Shown here: piece after piece, positions 54,224 through 64,000 of the stretch
Numbering within the stretch: position 1 is the first letter of the stretch
Layout of the letters: every line of letters starts with the position of its first letter
Source: Notolepis coatsorum
Lineage: Eukaryota > Chordata > Actinopteri > Aulopiformes > Paralepididae
Assembly (NCBI GenBank): GCA_963971535.1
Contig: OZ020591.1
Coordinates: 13,361,577-13,425,576, forward strand
Direction: 5' to 3'
Length of the DNA: 64,000 nucleotides
Program-made: the position numbers and the translations under genes
Notes under the pieces: model-generated
Told to the model about the DNA's origin: nothing
What the model saw: only the letters and a program-made list of their open reading frames with translations
Database searches by the model: none

Positions 54224-55338
54224 AATCTATACATGTTGTCGTGTAGTTGTTGGTAATGCTTCTGGAGTGCGAAGCTACAATAGATGTACATCCAATTATT
54301 GAGGTCCCATTGAGAGCAGAGCTTAAGAACATATATATACAAATAAAAATCCCCTATTATCCCCTCCCATCGAGAGTCGTACATGACTGTGTTCCATGAA
54401 CACAACCTTCGCGTATAACTCCCTCCCTTAAACCACCGGATATCCCAGAATGATCCAATTATCCTTAACATTCCTATGTATACCATAGGATCTAACATTC
54501 TAAATTCTACCGTAAGTAGAATGTCAACTGTGGCTTGGCCACTTTCCCGTTAAATAAAAGTTAAAATAAGATAAAACTAAAATTAAAGACCAAAAATAAG
54601 CTTCAATTATCATGCCATAATCACTTACATTTTGTATGAACTTGTGTAATTTATAATAACCCAGGAATAATATGGAGGTATTGAACTGAAAAGATAACCT
54701 CAATAAATCAGAGAAAAGAGAAGCAAGAAAAAAGGAAGAGAACATTAACTTAGATCTTAAAAGAGCTTTGCTATGCTTAAACATCTAAAGTATAAATTGG
54801 AGAAGTAGTGGAAATATTTCCTATTAATAAAAAGCAGTTTTTAAATACGTATATGCAGCATTTCCCCTGGCCAGGGGTGGGCGATGATCCGTTGTGAAGA
54901 ATGTTATTCCAGCCGGCCGCTGCTGTGATGGTTCTGTGGTTCTGCAGCTAGATGCTGTTGGTTATTCCCCCGCAGGGCTTCTGGCTGTATGTCTGGCCAC
55001 GTATTGCTGTTATTCCAGAATGTTCTCTATATCAAAGAATGTTTTAGATGTTCTAGATTATTCCAATATGTCGTTTTTACAGTGTTGGAATGTTCCAGTA
55101 TGTTCTGGAATGTTGTTAGAATTCCATACTCTTAAAATAAGGATCACTTCAACGCCATGTTCATCTTCTCTATATCGTTCCAATTTTGAATCCAATATGT
55201 CCGCAATAATAGAAGCCCAACAGGGAAAACATTCAATAACTCTGAGCTCGTAGGTCTCTCTGCTCCAAATCATAGGTTCATTAAAGTTTATACTATATGG
55301 TGTCCATGTCTAACAGAGATTAAAAGGCCATTTATACA

Positions 55339-56343
55339 CTATCCTGCATTTTGTGCTGCCATGTATTTGGCTGCATCTTCAGGCGAGTTGAGGAAAACCC
55401 TTGCTCCTTGTTTATCGACGATGTGAAGTATTGCAGGGTATATTAATATGGGTTTGTATTTCTCCAGATAGAATTTAGACATCACCGTCTTGAACTTGGC
55501 TCTCAGGTCCACCACGTCCCGACAATAATCTTCAAAACAGTGTATTGATATATCCTTGTATTTCATATTGCCTCTCATCCTGCGAGTTTCACGAATGATC
55601 ATTTATTTTATTCTGACTTGGCGCAGGATAACCAATATCACTCTGGGTCTAATGTTATTGCCGTTGGATCGGGTCCCCAATCTGTAGCAGTGCTCCACCT
55701 CCGGAACATTAGGAAGTATCGTTGGTCCCAGGATTTTCTGTAATTCTGTCGCAAACTCTTCACGGTGTGCGCAGCTCACCGACTCGTCTAGACCGACTAT
55801 ACGAATATTCAGCTTGCGATTTTGATATTCCATCTAGAATATTTTAGCTTTCTGTTCTTCATTGATTCGCTTAAGCTCAACCGTTATATCGTTGAGCTCC
55901 GTCTTGAGTTCTATGTAGTTTCCCTTCATCTCAGCCGTTAGATTAACGTTGATATCAGCTACGTCTTTGTAGATCCGACCGAAACTTTGTTGGTGTGCTT
56001 CCAAGCCAGTTTCCAGTGCCACGGTGCGCTTAATATGTGCCTCGGCATCCACCCTTAGCGCTTCTATTTTGCCTTCGATAGATTCTTTGATAGCATCTAC
56101 TTTTTCGGTTATTGTTTCGGTTAATGACTTCTCCATTTTTTTCATTTCATTTTTCATTTCCTGTATGATATAATCCGTGTCTGAGGAGGTGTTTGTAGAG
56201 GTTGAACTTGAGGAGGATGCTTTCTCATCCATATTCTCTGCAATTTGTCGCACGTATCCCACGGCCATAGGCGGGTCCTCTGCGCTTGGTTTTTCAGTCG
56301 TTTTATCTTTCCTTGTATATGGCATCTCGAATCTTTCAGTCAA
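55339..56343 (-). pseudogene. Tx1-type L1 ORF1 with two in-frame stops
   Basis: One phase runs from 56343 to 55339 and is broken only by TAG at 55834-55836 and TAA at 55603-55605. The first 169 codons hold a Ser-rich start and a long coiled coil (KNEMKKMEKSLTETITEKVD and heptads beyond). Next comes an RRM-like segment (NRKLNIRIVGLDE, VEHCYRLG, PRVILVIL) and then the C-terminal domain (RGNMKYKDISIHCFEDY, KFYLEKYKPILIYPAILHI, FLNSPEDAAKYM). This is the standard trimeric RNA-binding L1 ORF1 layout. ORF2 begins about 1.1 kb downstream. Confidence 0.87.
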
Positions 56344-56805
56344 TATAGTTAGTTGATAATCTCAGTTTATATATGCGTCAAGTTTTAAACGCATTGGTGG
56401 TTTATAAATATGTTTTTAAAACGAAAAAAAAAATAACGGGTGAGCAGCTGTGTCACATCCGACTACTCCATTCTATAGTCAAACCGGAACGAACTCGATT
56501 CTTGTACCGGATCTCCTCTCTGGTAAACAAGAATACCCTGAAGACTCTGGCAGGAGCACTCATTCAAGGGTACTACGACTATGCTTGCACCTCATGGTAC
56601 CAAAGCACCTCAAAGACACTAAAAACCAAATTACAAACATCTCAAAACAAACTGGTCAGACTACTGCTTGACCTGACTCCTAGAACCCACCTCACCCCTG
56701 CACACTTTGCCAACCTAGGATGGCTTAGAGTAGACGACAGAGTACAGCAACTTGCAATGGGCCTGGTCTACAAGATACACTACACGACCAAGGTACCCTG
56801 ACTTT

Positions 56806-57118
56806 TTTTATTACATTGGATGCCAGGAAAGATTAGCCTCTAGGATGGTAATTTCATCTTTCCTTGTGACAATATTGTCACCCACTGTAACTGAGAAGCC
56901 ATCGGTCTTGCTGAGTTTGTTATTTGAACCGAAGAGAATGGACTCTGTTTTGCCCATGTGTAATGATAGTTTGTTATCGGCGAGCCATATGCAGATTTTG
57001 CCTAGTTCCGAGCTGCAGGTTTTTTCAACCTGTAACTTGTTCTGCATCCCCTTAACAATTATTTGTATTGAGCCGTACTGTATTGTACCCATTCTGCAAT
57101 CTGTTATATACTGTTTTC
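56806..57118. mobile_element. Chimeric LINE family A fragment (A7)
   Basis: 56806-57041 is minus-orientation RT sequence (ttattacattggatgcc to caacctgtaacttgttc, with a small internal deletion near 56827). It joins directly to plus-orientation 3' terminal sequence (tgcatccccttaacaatt to the aatc tail at 57118). This is a second orientation switch next to A6. Confidence 0.75.
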
Positions 57119-57299
57119 AATCAATCACTCTGCTTTAGAAAAGTTAACATGAGTTATTTCTCAAAATACGTCCAGCGGAGGGCAGTAATGTGCCATACTG
57201 CCGGACATTTCAAAGACGAAGAAGAGCTTCCTCCAGTGAGTCTGGTCCTGCTGCTGCTGCTGCTGCTCCTCGGTCCTGATCGTGTCTCTAGTGGGACTG

Positions 57300-57725
57300 A
57301 CATCTGAGCCCCGTCCTCCTGGTGAGAGCAGCAAAGGCCCTGTCGCCCCAGGTCCGGAGCTTGGTTGTGGGAGGTGTTAGGAGGTTGGCATCTGCAGACC
57401 TAAGGCGACGGGTGGGCGTGTGACGGTGGAGGAGGTCGGACAGGTAGGGAGGGGCAAGGTTGTTGAGGGCTTTAAATGTGATGAGAAGTATTTTAAATTG
57501 TATCCTGTATTTGATTGGAAGCCAGTGGAGGTCGTGGAGGACAGGGGTGATGTGATCAAAGTGACGGGTGGAGGTGAGCATGCGGGCAGCAGAGTTTTGG
57601 ACATATTGGAGTTTATTGAGGATAGTGTTTGGTGAGCCGTAGAGGATGCTGTTACAGTAATCCAGTCTTGATGAAATGAATGCATGAACCAGTGTTTCAG
57701 CAGCAGAGAGTGATAGGGAGGGGTG
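57300..57725 (-). pseudogene. L2-like LINE C-terminal fragment
   Basis: Encodes AAETLVHAFISSRLDYCNSI, LQYVQNSAARMLT, LHDLHWLPIKYRIQFKILL, LAPPYLSDLLHRHTPTRRLR and WGDRAFAAL, the L2 C-terminal block. The segment 57725-57800 to its right is a family A LINE scrap (ccagtttcgaattgcagtct). Confidence 0.8.
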
Positions 57726-57954
57726 GTTTAGACATTTACAGGGGCCAGTTTCGAATTGCAGTCTCCCGTAGGTGCTCTTTGAAAGTGGATAGTGATTCAC
57801 ATTCCTAGCATTGAACGTGCTCCTTCTGTCAGACATTATAATAATGCAGGACCTGTCGCAGAGGTCTTTATTCGGCATGCCAAGACACTCAATGTTTTAG
57901 CGGCACACACAGTGGTTCGTTTTTAACACACACGCATGCATTGTCTTTTTAGGA

Positions 57955-58313
57955 TCGCCGATGCGATACTCCTCTGCGCTTAACCCATCCCGTCATCCTT
58001 CCCCCCAAGGGCAGCCAGGAGCAGACGAGGGCGTGAGCCATGCCCAGGGACCATCCAAGTGCTCCTGCCCATCTTCGTCAAGGACGCCACAGCGTTAGCG
58101 ATCTGTTGTGCATGTTTTTCCATTGGGTTTCTATTATTGGGGGACCCGTGCGAGCACGGGGGGAGAACATGCAAACTCCACACAGAGGGGCCTGGGAGAT
58201 ACCCACCTGGGTACCTGGCAAGCCGGTAACCTGGTCCCCAAGCGGGAATCGAACCCTGGACCTTCTTGCTGTGAGGCGACAGTGTTACCACTACACCACC
58301 GTGCCGCTGTAAC
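57955..58313 (-). mobile_element. tRNA-headed SINE of a second family
   Basis: Read on the minus strand: ggcacggtggtgtagtggta (box A region), cgcctcacagcaagaaggtc, gggttcgattcccgc (box B), then gtgtggagtttgcatgttct. This head is very common in fish genomes and differs from the two other SINE families here. Confidence 0.75.
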
Positions 58314-58360
58314 TACAAATATGTTGAATGACAACATGCCAGAGAAATGTGTGATGGTGG

Positions 58361-58434
58361 TGTTGTTGTTGTTGTTGTTGATATTGATATTATTAATGTA
58401 CATTATTATTATTATTATTATTATTAATATTAAT

Positions 58435-58531
<97 letters not shown>

Positions 58532-58532
58532 T
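58361..58532. repeat. (TTG)n, (ATT)n and (AAT)n microsatellites
   Basis: A short TTG run near 58361 is followed by ATT units and then about 30 AAT units (58436-58530). The poly-Asn reading frame across it is an artefact. Confidence 0.95.
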
Positions 58533-58658
58533 TATCAGGGCCTCGCTGCATCTATCATAACATTAAGCTAACCTGTTAGCTAGCTAGCGTTAGCCGTTAG
58601 CTTCTCCGACAACAACATAATTCCCATAGGTTTACACTACCTAGTGTAACACCGCTAT

Positions 58659-59402
58659 ATGTAAGACGAATACAAGTCTTCATTTACAAAGCTCGAGGCT
58701 ATTAGACGCATTGAATGAATGAATGAAAACTTTATTAACAGATTGCAGAATGGGTACACGTACAGTACAGCTCAATACACCCAATTGTTAAGGGGATGCA
58801 GACCAGAGAAAGACTTTCGTCTTGTTTACACCAGAGTCCCTCATTTTCAATTCATGGGGACATTTATGACAAACATAACACGACATACAGATAGACAGTA
58901 CTGCTACATCTATACATTTATGACATACCAGATTTGCAAATACAGTACTGTTTGTGATACAAAAAAGAAAAAGAAAAAGAGTGTATATACATTTGACGTA
59001 GAAACTGTACATTGGAGGAGGTTGGGTAAATGCGGGGTGGGTGGGTGGGGACACACTGTACATTGGAATACTGACAAAGCCATACTTGGTCATTTACTGT
59101 ACAACTGGGTTAGGACATTTGTAGGGGCCCGTTTCAAATTGCAGTCTCCCGTAGGTGTTCTTTGAGAGTGTTTTTGAAAGTGGGTAGTGATTCACATTCC
59201 TTTACAGCTTTGGGTAGGGCGTTCCACATTGATGTGGCATAATTGCGAAACGTGTTTAGTCCCTTGTTTGAGCCGAATCTGGGTTTCACATGATTTGTGG
59301 AGCTCCCTCTGGTGTTGTGATCGTGGTATTCACTGACCTTTGGGAAGTATTTTGACATGTACATGGGTACCTTGGTCGTGTAGTGTATCTTGTAGACCAG
59401 GC
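58659..59402 (-). mobile_element. LINE family A 3' end (A9) with its left flank, duplicated
   Basis: 58711-59402 is a family A 3' end: (tgaa)n tail, G-rich 3' UTR and coding sequence up to LVYKIHYTTKVPMYM. The 52 bases before it (tatatgtaagacgaatacaa ... ctattagacgc) recur at 59403-59457 with about three differences, immediately followed by another LINE tail. The unit flank+LINE is therefore present twice in tandem. Confidence 0.75.
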
Positions 59403-59457
59403 CTATATGTAAGACGAATACAAGTCTTAATTTACGAAGCTCGAGGCTATTAGACGC

Positions 59458-60510
59458 GTTGAATGAATGAATGAAAACTTTATTAACAGATTGCAGAATG
59501 GGTACAGTACAGCTCAATACACACAATTGTTAAGGGGGATGCAGACCAGAGAAAGACTTTCGTCTTGTTTACATCAGTCCCCCATTTTCAATTCATAGGG
59601 ACATTTATGACATAAACAACATACATGACATTTATGGCATAGGGACATACATGACATACAGGTATTTAGTACTGTTACATTTGTGACATATACGATATTC
59701 AAATATACAGTGCTGTTACCCATAGATCCTGACAGAGTATATACATATGATGGGGAGGGGACTGTACATTAGGAGGGGTGGGTGTGTGGGAGAGAAATAT
59801 ACATACGGTGGGGAGAGAATAATATACATGCGGTGGGGAGAGAATACATGAGAATTATCAAGGCTCATCAGGTAGTGACTGAAATGTGTTTTCTAGCTGC
59901 ATGTCTTCAGTGTTTGAGGGGAGTTCTCCTCTTACTGTGTTGTTAGCAGCGTCCACAGCTGCTTCTTATCACTCGTGGTGGTTGATGTTGGCCTCTATAG
60001 ATAGCCTCTATTGTTGTCTCACCTTTGGTGTCCATGGTATTGTCGTCTCATTATCTTCCAAATGAGGTGCAAGCATAGTCGTAATACCCTTGAATGAGTG
60101 CTCCTGTTAGTCTTCAGGGTATTTTTCTTTACCAGAGAGGAAATCCGGTACAAGAATCTTGTTCGTTTGATTTCTTGATTACATTGGATGCCATCTTGTC
60201 ACAGGAAAGATTTTCCTCTAGGATGGAACCCAGGTATGTAATTTCATCTTTCCTTGTGACAATATTGTCACCCACTGTAACTGAGAAGCCGTCGGTCTTG
60301 CTGAGTTTGTTATTTGATCCAAAGAGAATGGACTCTGTTTTACCCAGGTGTAATGATAGTTTATCAGCGAGCCAGGTGCAGATTCTGCCGAGTTCTGAGC
60401 TGAGGGTTTGTTCAACCTGTAACTTGTTCTTGTCAGAGACCAGCAGGGCTGAGTCATCCGCGAACAGGAACAAGTTGCAGTCACAAGCTGATGACATGTA
60501 ATTTGCATAA
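59458..60510 (-). mobile_element. LINE family A copy (A10), rearranged
   Basis: The tail and 3' UTR (59458-59860) are diverged from A9. The sequence between about 59860 and 60060 is unfamiliar. From 60065 to 60510 the RT is recognisable (GYYDYACTS antisense, DEITYLGSILEENLSCDK, FADDSALLVSDKN). The segment between 3' UTR and RT that codes for the C terminus is missing. Confidence 0.75.
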
Positions 60511-61500
60511 ATGGTTGGTGACGTTCGACAGAATAAGACAAAATAAGTTAAAGGTTCCAGAGAGGAGTGGGAACTATAAGCTAGTGTAGCGAGTCGTAAA
60601 CTTTAAAGTACATTAAAGCAGCAGTTGAGCAGCGTTTGTGTAGCTTTTATGGAAAAGAAATAGCAGGAGCAGTAGTGAAAATTGTGGAAATTAATATTGG
60701 ATTGTGAAAGAAACAGCCCCGGCTGTCTTCCTCTGGTAGGTCTTCTAGCTCTGACTTGCCGTTTGCGTTTGTGGGAAATTATTATCAGGCTTGAGAATAT
60801 TCAGTGACTTTGTACTTATTATTTACCTTATTGGGGACATTGATCTAAGTTAAAAGTTATTATTAAATGTTATTGGGTACAATCATTATCAATATAGAAT
60901 ATTGAGTGAGTTATGACATTGTAAGTTCATTCAGGCCTCTCCTTAGTTCAGTGGTGTGTCTGTGTTAAGGCCAAGCACCTGTGCATTTCCCTAGTTATCT
61001 TTGGGCCAACGTGTAGCTAAATGGGCTAGGGGGGAAAACACTTCAGCAAAAACATAAAAGCTATGCATTTGAACCTAGGTTTGGCGGGAAAATGCACAGA
61101 TGCCTTGTTTGGGATTGGCCACCGACCACATACGCCTATGGACAGAGCAGAGCATAATAAGTAAGGATGGCTAGGACATTTGCTCGATCTCTCTCTTTCT
61201 GGTGTCTCCTTTCTGGCTGGACTCCACTCTCTTGGTCTGGAGTCAGATGCTCTCTTTCTGGACTTCTATCTTTAATCTCTTTTTTCTCCATCTAGTCTCT
61301 TATTTCCTATTATATTTCTCTATCGCCTTCCTGGTTGTTCTATCATGTCATTAATATCTGTTTAAGTGTTCCATGGACCACCCTACGTAAAGATGTCATT
61401 CTAATTCTGATCCTTTCAATAAATACAAGACATATTGTTGAACTCTTCCTTTGTCTAATATTCTATATTCTTTTAGTAAACAAAACTACCCACACGTTCG
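60511..61500. repeat. Possible solo LTR and unclassified sequence
   Basis: No protein-coding signal. From about 60965 the sequence looks LTR-like: tgtgttaaggccaagcacct, then a pyrimidine-rich stretch (ctctctctttctggtgtctc), a polyadenylation signal in tcaataaatacaag near 61420 and a T-rich end near 61470. No second copy or TSD was found. Confidence 0.3.
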
Positions 61501-61831
61501 CCATACTATGATCAGACAAGCAGCTCTAAGGAGGCAACGCTAGAAAGCAGTTTGTTTACAAAGATGTGTAAGAGAGGAGCATACAAATGTATTTGCCCCC
61601 CCCCCCGCCACACCTACAGAATCAAAACAAGCATGTGGAAAAGACGAGCAAGAGACAAATTTGGAGCAAAGAAACCATGAAAACTTTGTTTACAGACTTT
61701 ATGAAATTACATATTTTTGCAAAAGTAATATGACATTACTACATTTCTAGTGTACAATTGCTATAACCATACAGCCTAACTGAAATGTTTCATCTGCTTT
61801 AAATTATGATTTTGTCTGTATGGACTTTACA

Positions 61832-61970
61832 GAGCTGTGTCCAATGAAGATGTCCCAGGGAAAGAATGACCTCAGTGACGGCCCCAACAAACGTGTCAGA
61901 GCTGTTTCCCCGGCTGCAGACAAGAAAGATGACCACATAGCCGGTCCTAGCCAACACCATATGCTCTCCA
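61832..61970 (+). other. Weak candidate exon
   Basis: An acceptor-like tttacag ends at 61831. The open segment encodes ELCPMKMSQGKNDLSDGPNK and ends at a donor-like ctccaag/gtggtg near 61970. Length and composition recall short N-terminal exons of fish NLR-type immune genes, but similarity is only impressionistic and no neighbouring exon was found within the window. Confidence 0.25.
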
Positions 61971-61988
61971 AGGTGGTGTTATGCTTCA

Positions 61989-62103
61989 GTTGTTATGCTT
62001 ATGTTTGACTAGTGGATGAACAAAATACATCACATATCTTTCTTAGGTTTGACTAGTGGATGAACAAAATACAGCACATATGTCTTAGGTTTGACTAGTG
62101 GAT
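61989..62103. repeat. Short tandem repeat, three units
   Basis: Unit tttgactagtggatgaacaa plus aatacatcacatat and a variable ctta-type spacer, about 40-46 bp. The third unit is partial. Confidence 0.85.
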
Positions 62104-62229
62104 GCAGGACCTCAGGGTTTCTGGAGACACCTACCATTGGAGTCAAGCAGAGTTGACGCATCCACTCCAATGATAGAAGTGGGCACATATTGGCCATTTT
62201 GGCTACAGAGCTATAGTACATCGGAGTTC

Positions 62230-62350
62230 ACTTGTTTGGTCCACACCAGAGTTCGAATGATTTTTTACACCACCCAAAACCAACCGGACTATCCGAGGAA
62301 AATGAACCAGGGTTCGATTAAGGCGGACCAAAGAGCTCAGGTGTGAAAGC
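62230..62350. repeat. MITE-like fragment
   Basis: Contains tgtttggtccacaccagagttcg and aggtgtgaaagcgacctta, a configuration seen at the ends of common fish DNA transposons. Only one end is convincing. Confidence 0.4.
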
Positions 62351-62669
62351 GACCTTAGACTGTAAGAGTTCAGGAATCTACTCTTTTTGGGTAGACTCTT
62401 TGCTAGTTTTGACATTATTATGGTATTGAGTTTTCCAATACCAGTTACAATGTGATATGACATCTATTTGATATCAGTATCAAAATTATTTCCATGCCAG
62501 GCTAAAACAGAGTAGTGGGATTGGGGGGGGGGGATTTCCGCAATGCTAAAATCTGACACCAAGAGAGTGTGATTTGATTAAACTCCAAGCAGCATAATAC
62601 CCTGTTTGGCCCATCTTGTATTCCAGCATGTGGGGAAACTTGGCATGGCCAAACATTGAGTCTGACTTG

Positions 62670-63060
62670 TGAGTTAAAGGGATAGTTTGGATTTTTGGAC
62701 TCTTAAGTGGTATGAAATACTTGCTAGTAGTATAGTTGATGCGATGCCATTAGCTTAACTCACAGAGTACCGTGGTCTGAGTTCTGGCCTCGTTCTGAGT
62801 GAACCGGGAAGCTTCAGACAGGCAGCAAACGAGGTCATGAGACAAAAAAGTGTTATTCCACCACACAATAACCTGCAGGCAAAAGTTGTAATCATCCACA
62901 GCAGAAAACATTTCCTATGCTTCAGAGTGACATGATGTGTTGGAACTAGTGGTCTGCAAGGGCCTTGAAATGAAGCCCAGCCCGAGCCCGTGAACTTCAG
63001 GCCCTGCCCGAAAATAAGCACGACTGTAAATAATAGTTTAAGCCCTAGCCCGCGTGAAAA
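62670..63060. repeat. Fragments of DNA transposon ends
   Basis: gttaaagggatagtttggat at about 62675 resembles a TTAA-flanked transposon terminus. agcccagcccgagcccgtga near 62970 resembles a GC-rich hAT-like subterminal sequence. Neither is complete. Confidence 0.35.
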
Positions 63061-64000
63061 ACCAGAAAAAAAATTATTATTATTATTAAAAAAAAAACTT
63101 TTTTATTTGTTTTAAATATTCGAAACACGGTTTTATATGAACTTAATAAATAAACAAAAACGAAAATGTTCAATAGGTCTACCTAAATAACAGATAGTGA
63201 AAACTAAAGAAACATTAATTATATAGCCAAATATTAAATTATTTTTTAGTTTTAAATATTCTAAACACTGTTTATATATTAACCACATTTTTATTTTAGT
63301 TTATTAATACTGTTTAATATTAAACAAAAACGAAAATGACCAATAGGTCTAACTAAATAACACATATCACGCTGAAAACTAACAACCATTCTATAGCCTG
63401 TTTCGCAAATTCTATTTCCCAGCGCTCGCGTTGCCTCACACGGCAGCCTCGTAAAACGTATTTGAAGGCTATATGGAATCTTCTTTGACACACACACACA
63501 ACACAATAGCCTACTCAGTCACTATACAAACAAACAGAAAACATAAATCAGATTTCGAGCAGAGCAACATTTATTATATAATGAAAGCGCAACAGAACAC
63601 ACCAGCAAATAATAATAATCAGACTCACCACTTCGCTGTGTTGATGTCAGCAACGTGTTGAACAACGTTAACAAAACTTCGCCAACCGGCTACATACATC
63701 CAAGAACAAATTAAAACATTGGCCAACTGGCTATATTCCAACTTCAACCTATGCCACTTCGGTCTGGTTCATTTGTTCATCATCCACATGAGCGCTCCCC
63801 GCGAGTTCTCCCTCCAGGCTGCGGTAATTACATCCAATTGTATCTGTTAACTTATACATCTTGACTCCTCAGACACGAGGCTTTCACTCTCTGATGACAG
63901 CACTACGTTACGCGAAAATGAAACAGAAACTTAAGGTTATCCTATAACCCTAGTTATAAGAGTATAGCGAGCGCAAAAAAAAAGACGCAATAATTTTTTT
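63061..64000. other. AT-rich sequence without recognised genes
   Basis: Two similar blocks, aaacaaaaacgaaaatg with ccaataggtctaac (about 63154 and 63322), indicate an imperfect duplication of about 165 bp. Near 63935 aaggttatcctataacccta resembles the end of the inverted-repeat element at 30256 and may begin a similar element that runs out of the window. Confidence 0.4.

Larger units (their letters stand above)
50223..56487 (-). mobile_element. Near full-length Tx1-type L1 retrotransposon
   Basis: 6.3 kb on the minus strand. It has a poly(A) tail (T8 at 50223-50230 on the plus strand), 3' UTR, ORF2 in two frames, a spacer, ORF1 and a short 5' UTR. It interrupts family A LINE coding sequence between VNQ and RTRFLY; at most a 3-bp duplication (aac) flanks it, shorter than usual for L1. 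Both ORFs are disabled. Confidence 0.88.
48861..56805. mobile_element. LINE family A copy (A6) with 5' inversion
   Basis: 48861-49546 is the minus-orientation 3' end: tail, G-rich 3' UTR, WNALPKAVKE and up to QQLAMGL. At 49546/49547 it joins plus-orientation RT sequence LFADDSALLVSDKNK, which continues at 50036-50222 (MGKTESILFGSN to VIKKVNQ) and 56488-56805 (RTRFLYRISSL to YKIHYTTKVP). A 3' part plus an inverted upstream part meeting near the same LINE coordinate is the signature of twin priming. The plus part was later split by a SINE and by the Tx1-type L1. Confidence 0.8.

Noticed and set aside
58108..58560. Asparagine-rich protein
   Set aside because: Poly-Asn is the AAT microsatellite and the N-terminal part is antisense SINE.

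Overview
The window is vertebrate, almost certainly teleost, repeat-dense DNA. I see no convincing complete host gene. The basis is the mix of families visible in translation and at element ends: L2/Maui-like LINEs with an esterase ORF1, a CR1/Rex1-like LINE with a 2A-like peptide, Tx1-type L1, BEL/Pao and Ty3/Gypsy LTR elements, hAT transposons with 8-bp target duplications (TSDs), tRNA-headed SINEs, and many microsatellites. All coding potential found belongs to mobile elements, plus one probable captured host coiled-coil segment and one 5S rRNA-like sequence.

Layout. 1-6 kb: two head-to-tail minus-strand copies (A1, A2) of a CR1/Rex1-like LINE, here called family A. A2 keeps ORF1 (with the 2A-like motif), the endonuclease and the 3' half of the reverse transcriptase (RT). 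A 33-bp minisatellite with higher-order structure lies upstream of it. 6.1-8.3 kb: a hAT-type element (TSD ttctagcc) inside another LINE, carrying a SINE and an R4/RTE-like LINE tail. 9-11.5 kb: LINE and SINE fragments, a foldback element, a TIR element and a 40-bp tandem repeat. 11.7-16.8 kb: a decayed minus-strand L2 LINE split by a 2.2-kb TIR element that itself contains a SINE. 16.8-18.1 kb: LINE tails.

18.1-43.3 kb is a stack of nested insertions in one plus-strand family A LINE. It holds a hAT (18218-20698, TSD acagtggg), an 18.8-kb LTR composite (20925-39737, TSD gtacc), an unclassified 1-kb repeat and another hAT (41246-43195, TSD cttgtatg). The LTR composite contains an L2 LINE with an intact 965-aa ORF2 and a BEL/Pao element. 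The BEL interior is interrupted by a candidate solo LTR and by a 5.2-kb terminal-inverted-repeat element carrying the 5S-like sequence. Most of BEL pol is missing, and a coiled-coil reading frame of probable host origin occupies its place.

43.3-48.9 kb: a young but broken Ty3/Gypsy element (minus strand, 246-bp LTRs). 48.9-56.8 kb: a family A LINE with a twin-priming-like inversion, into which a SINE and a near full-length minus-strand Tx1-type L1 inserted. 56.8-60.5 kb: further LINE, SINE and microsatellite fragments, including a tandemly duplicated LINE end. 60.5-64 kb: LTR-like and MITE-like repeats and one weak exon candidate.

Functionally, the autonomous families supply machinery that non-autonomous ones appear to borrow: the L2 3' end is shared with a SINE. 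No operon or regulated host locus is evident. Family names come from motif recognition by eye; no database search was run.
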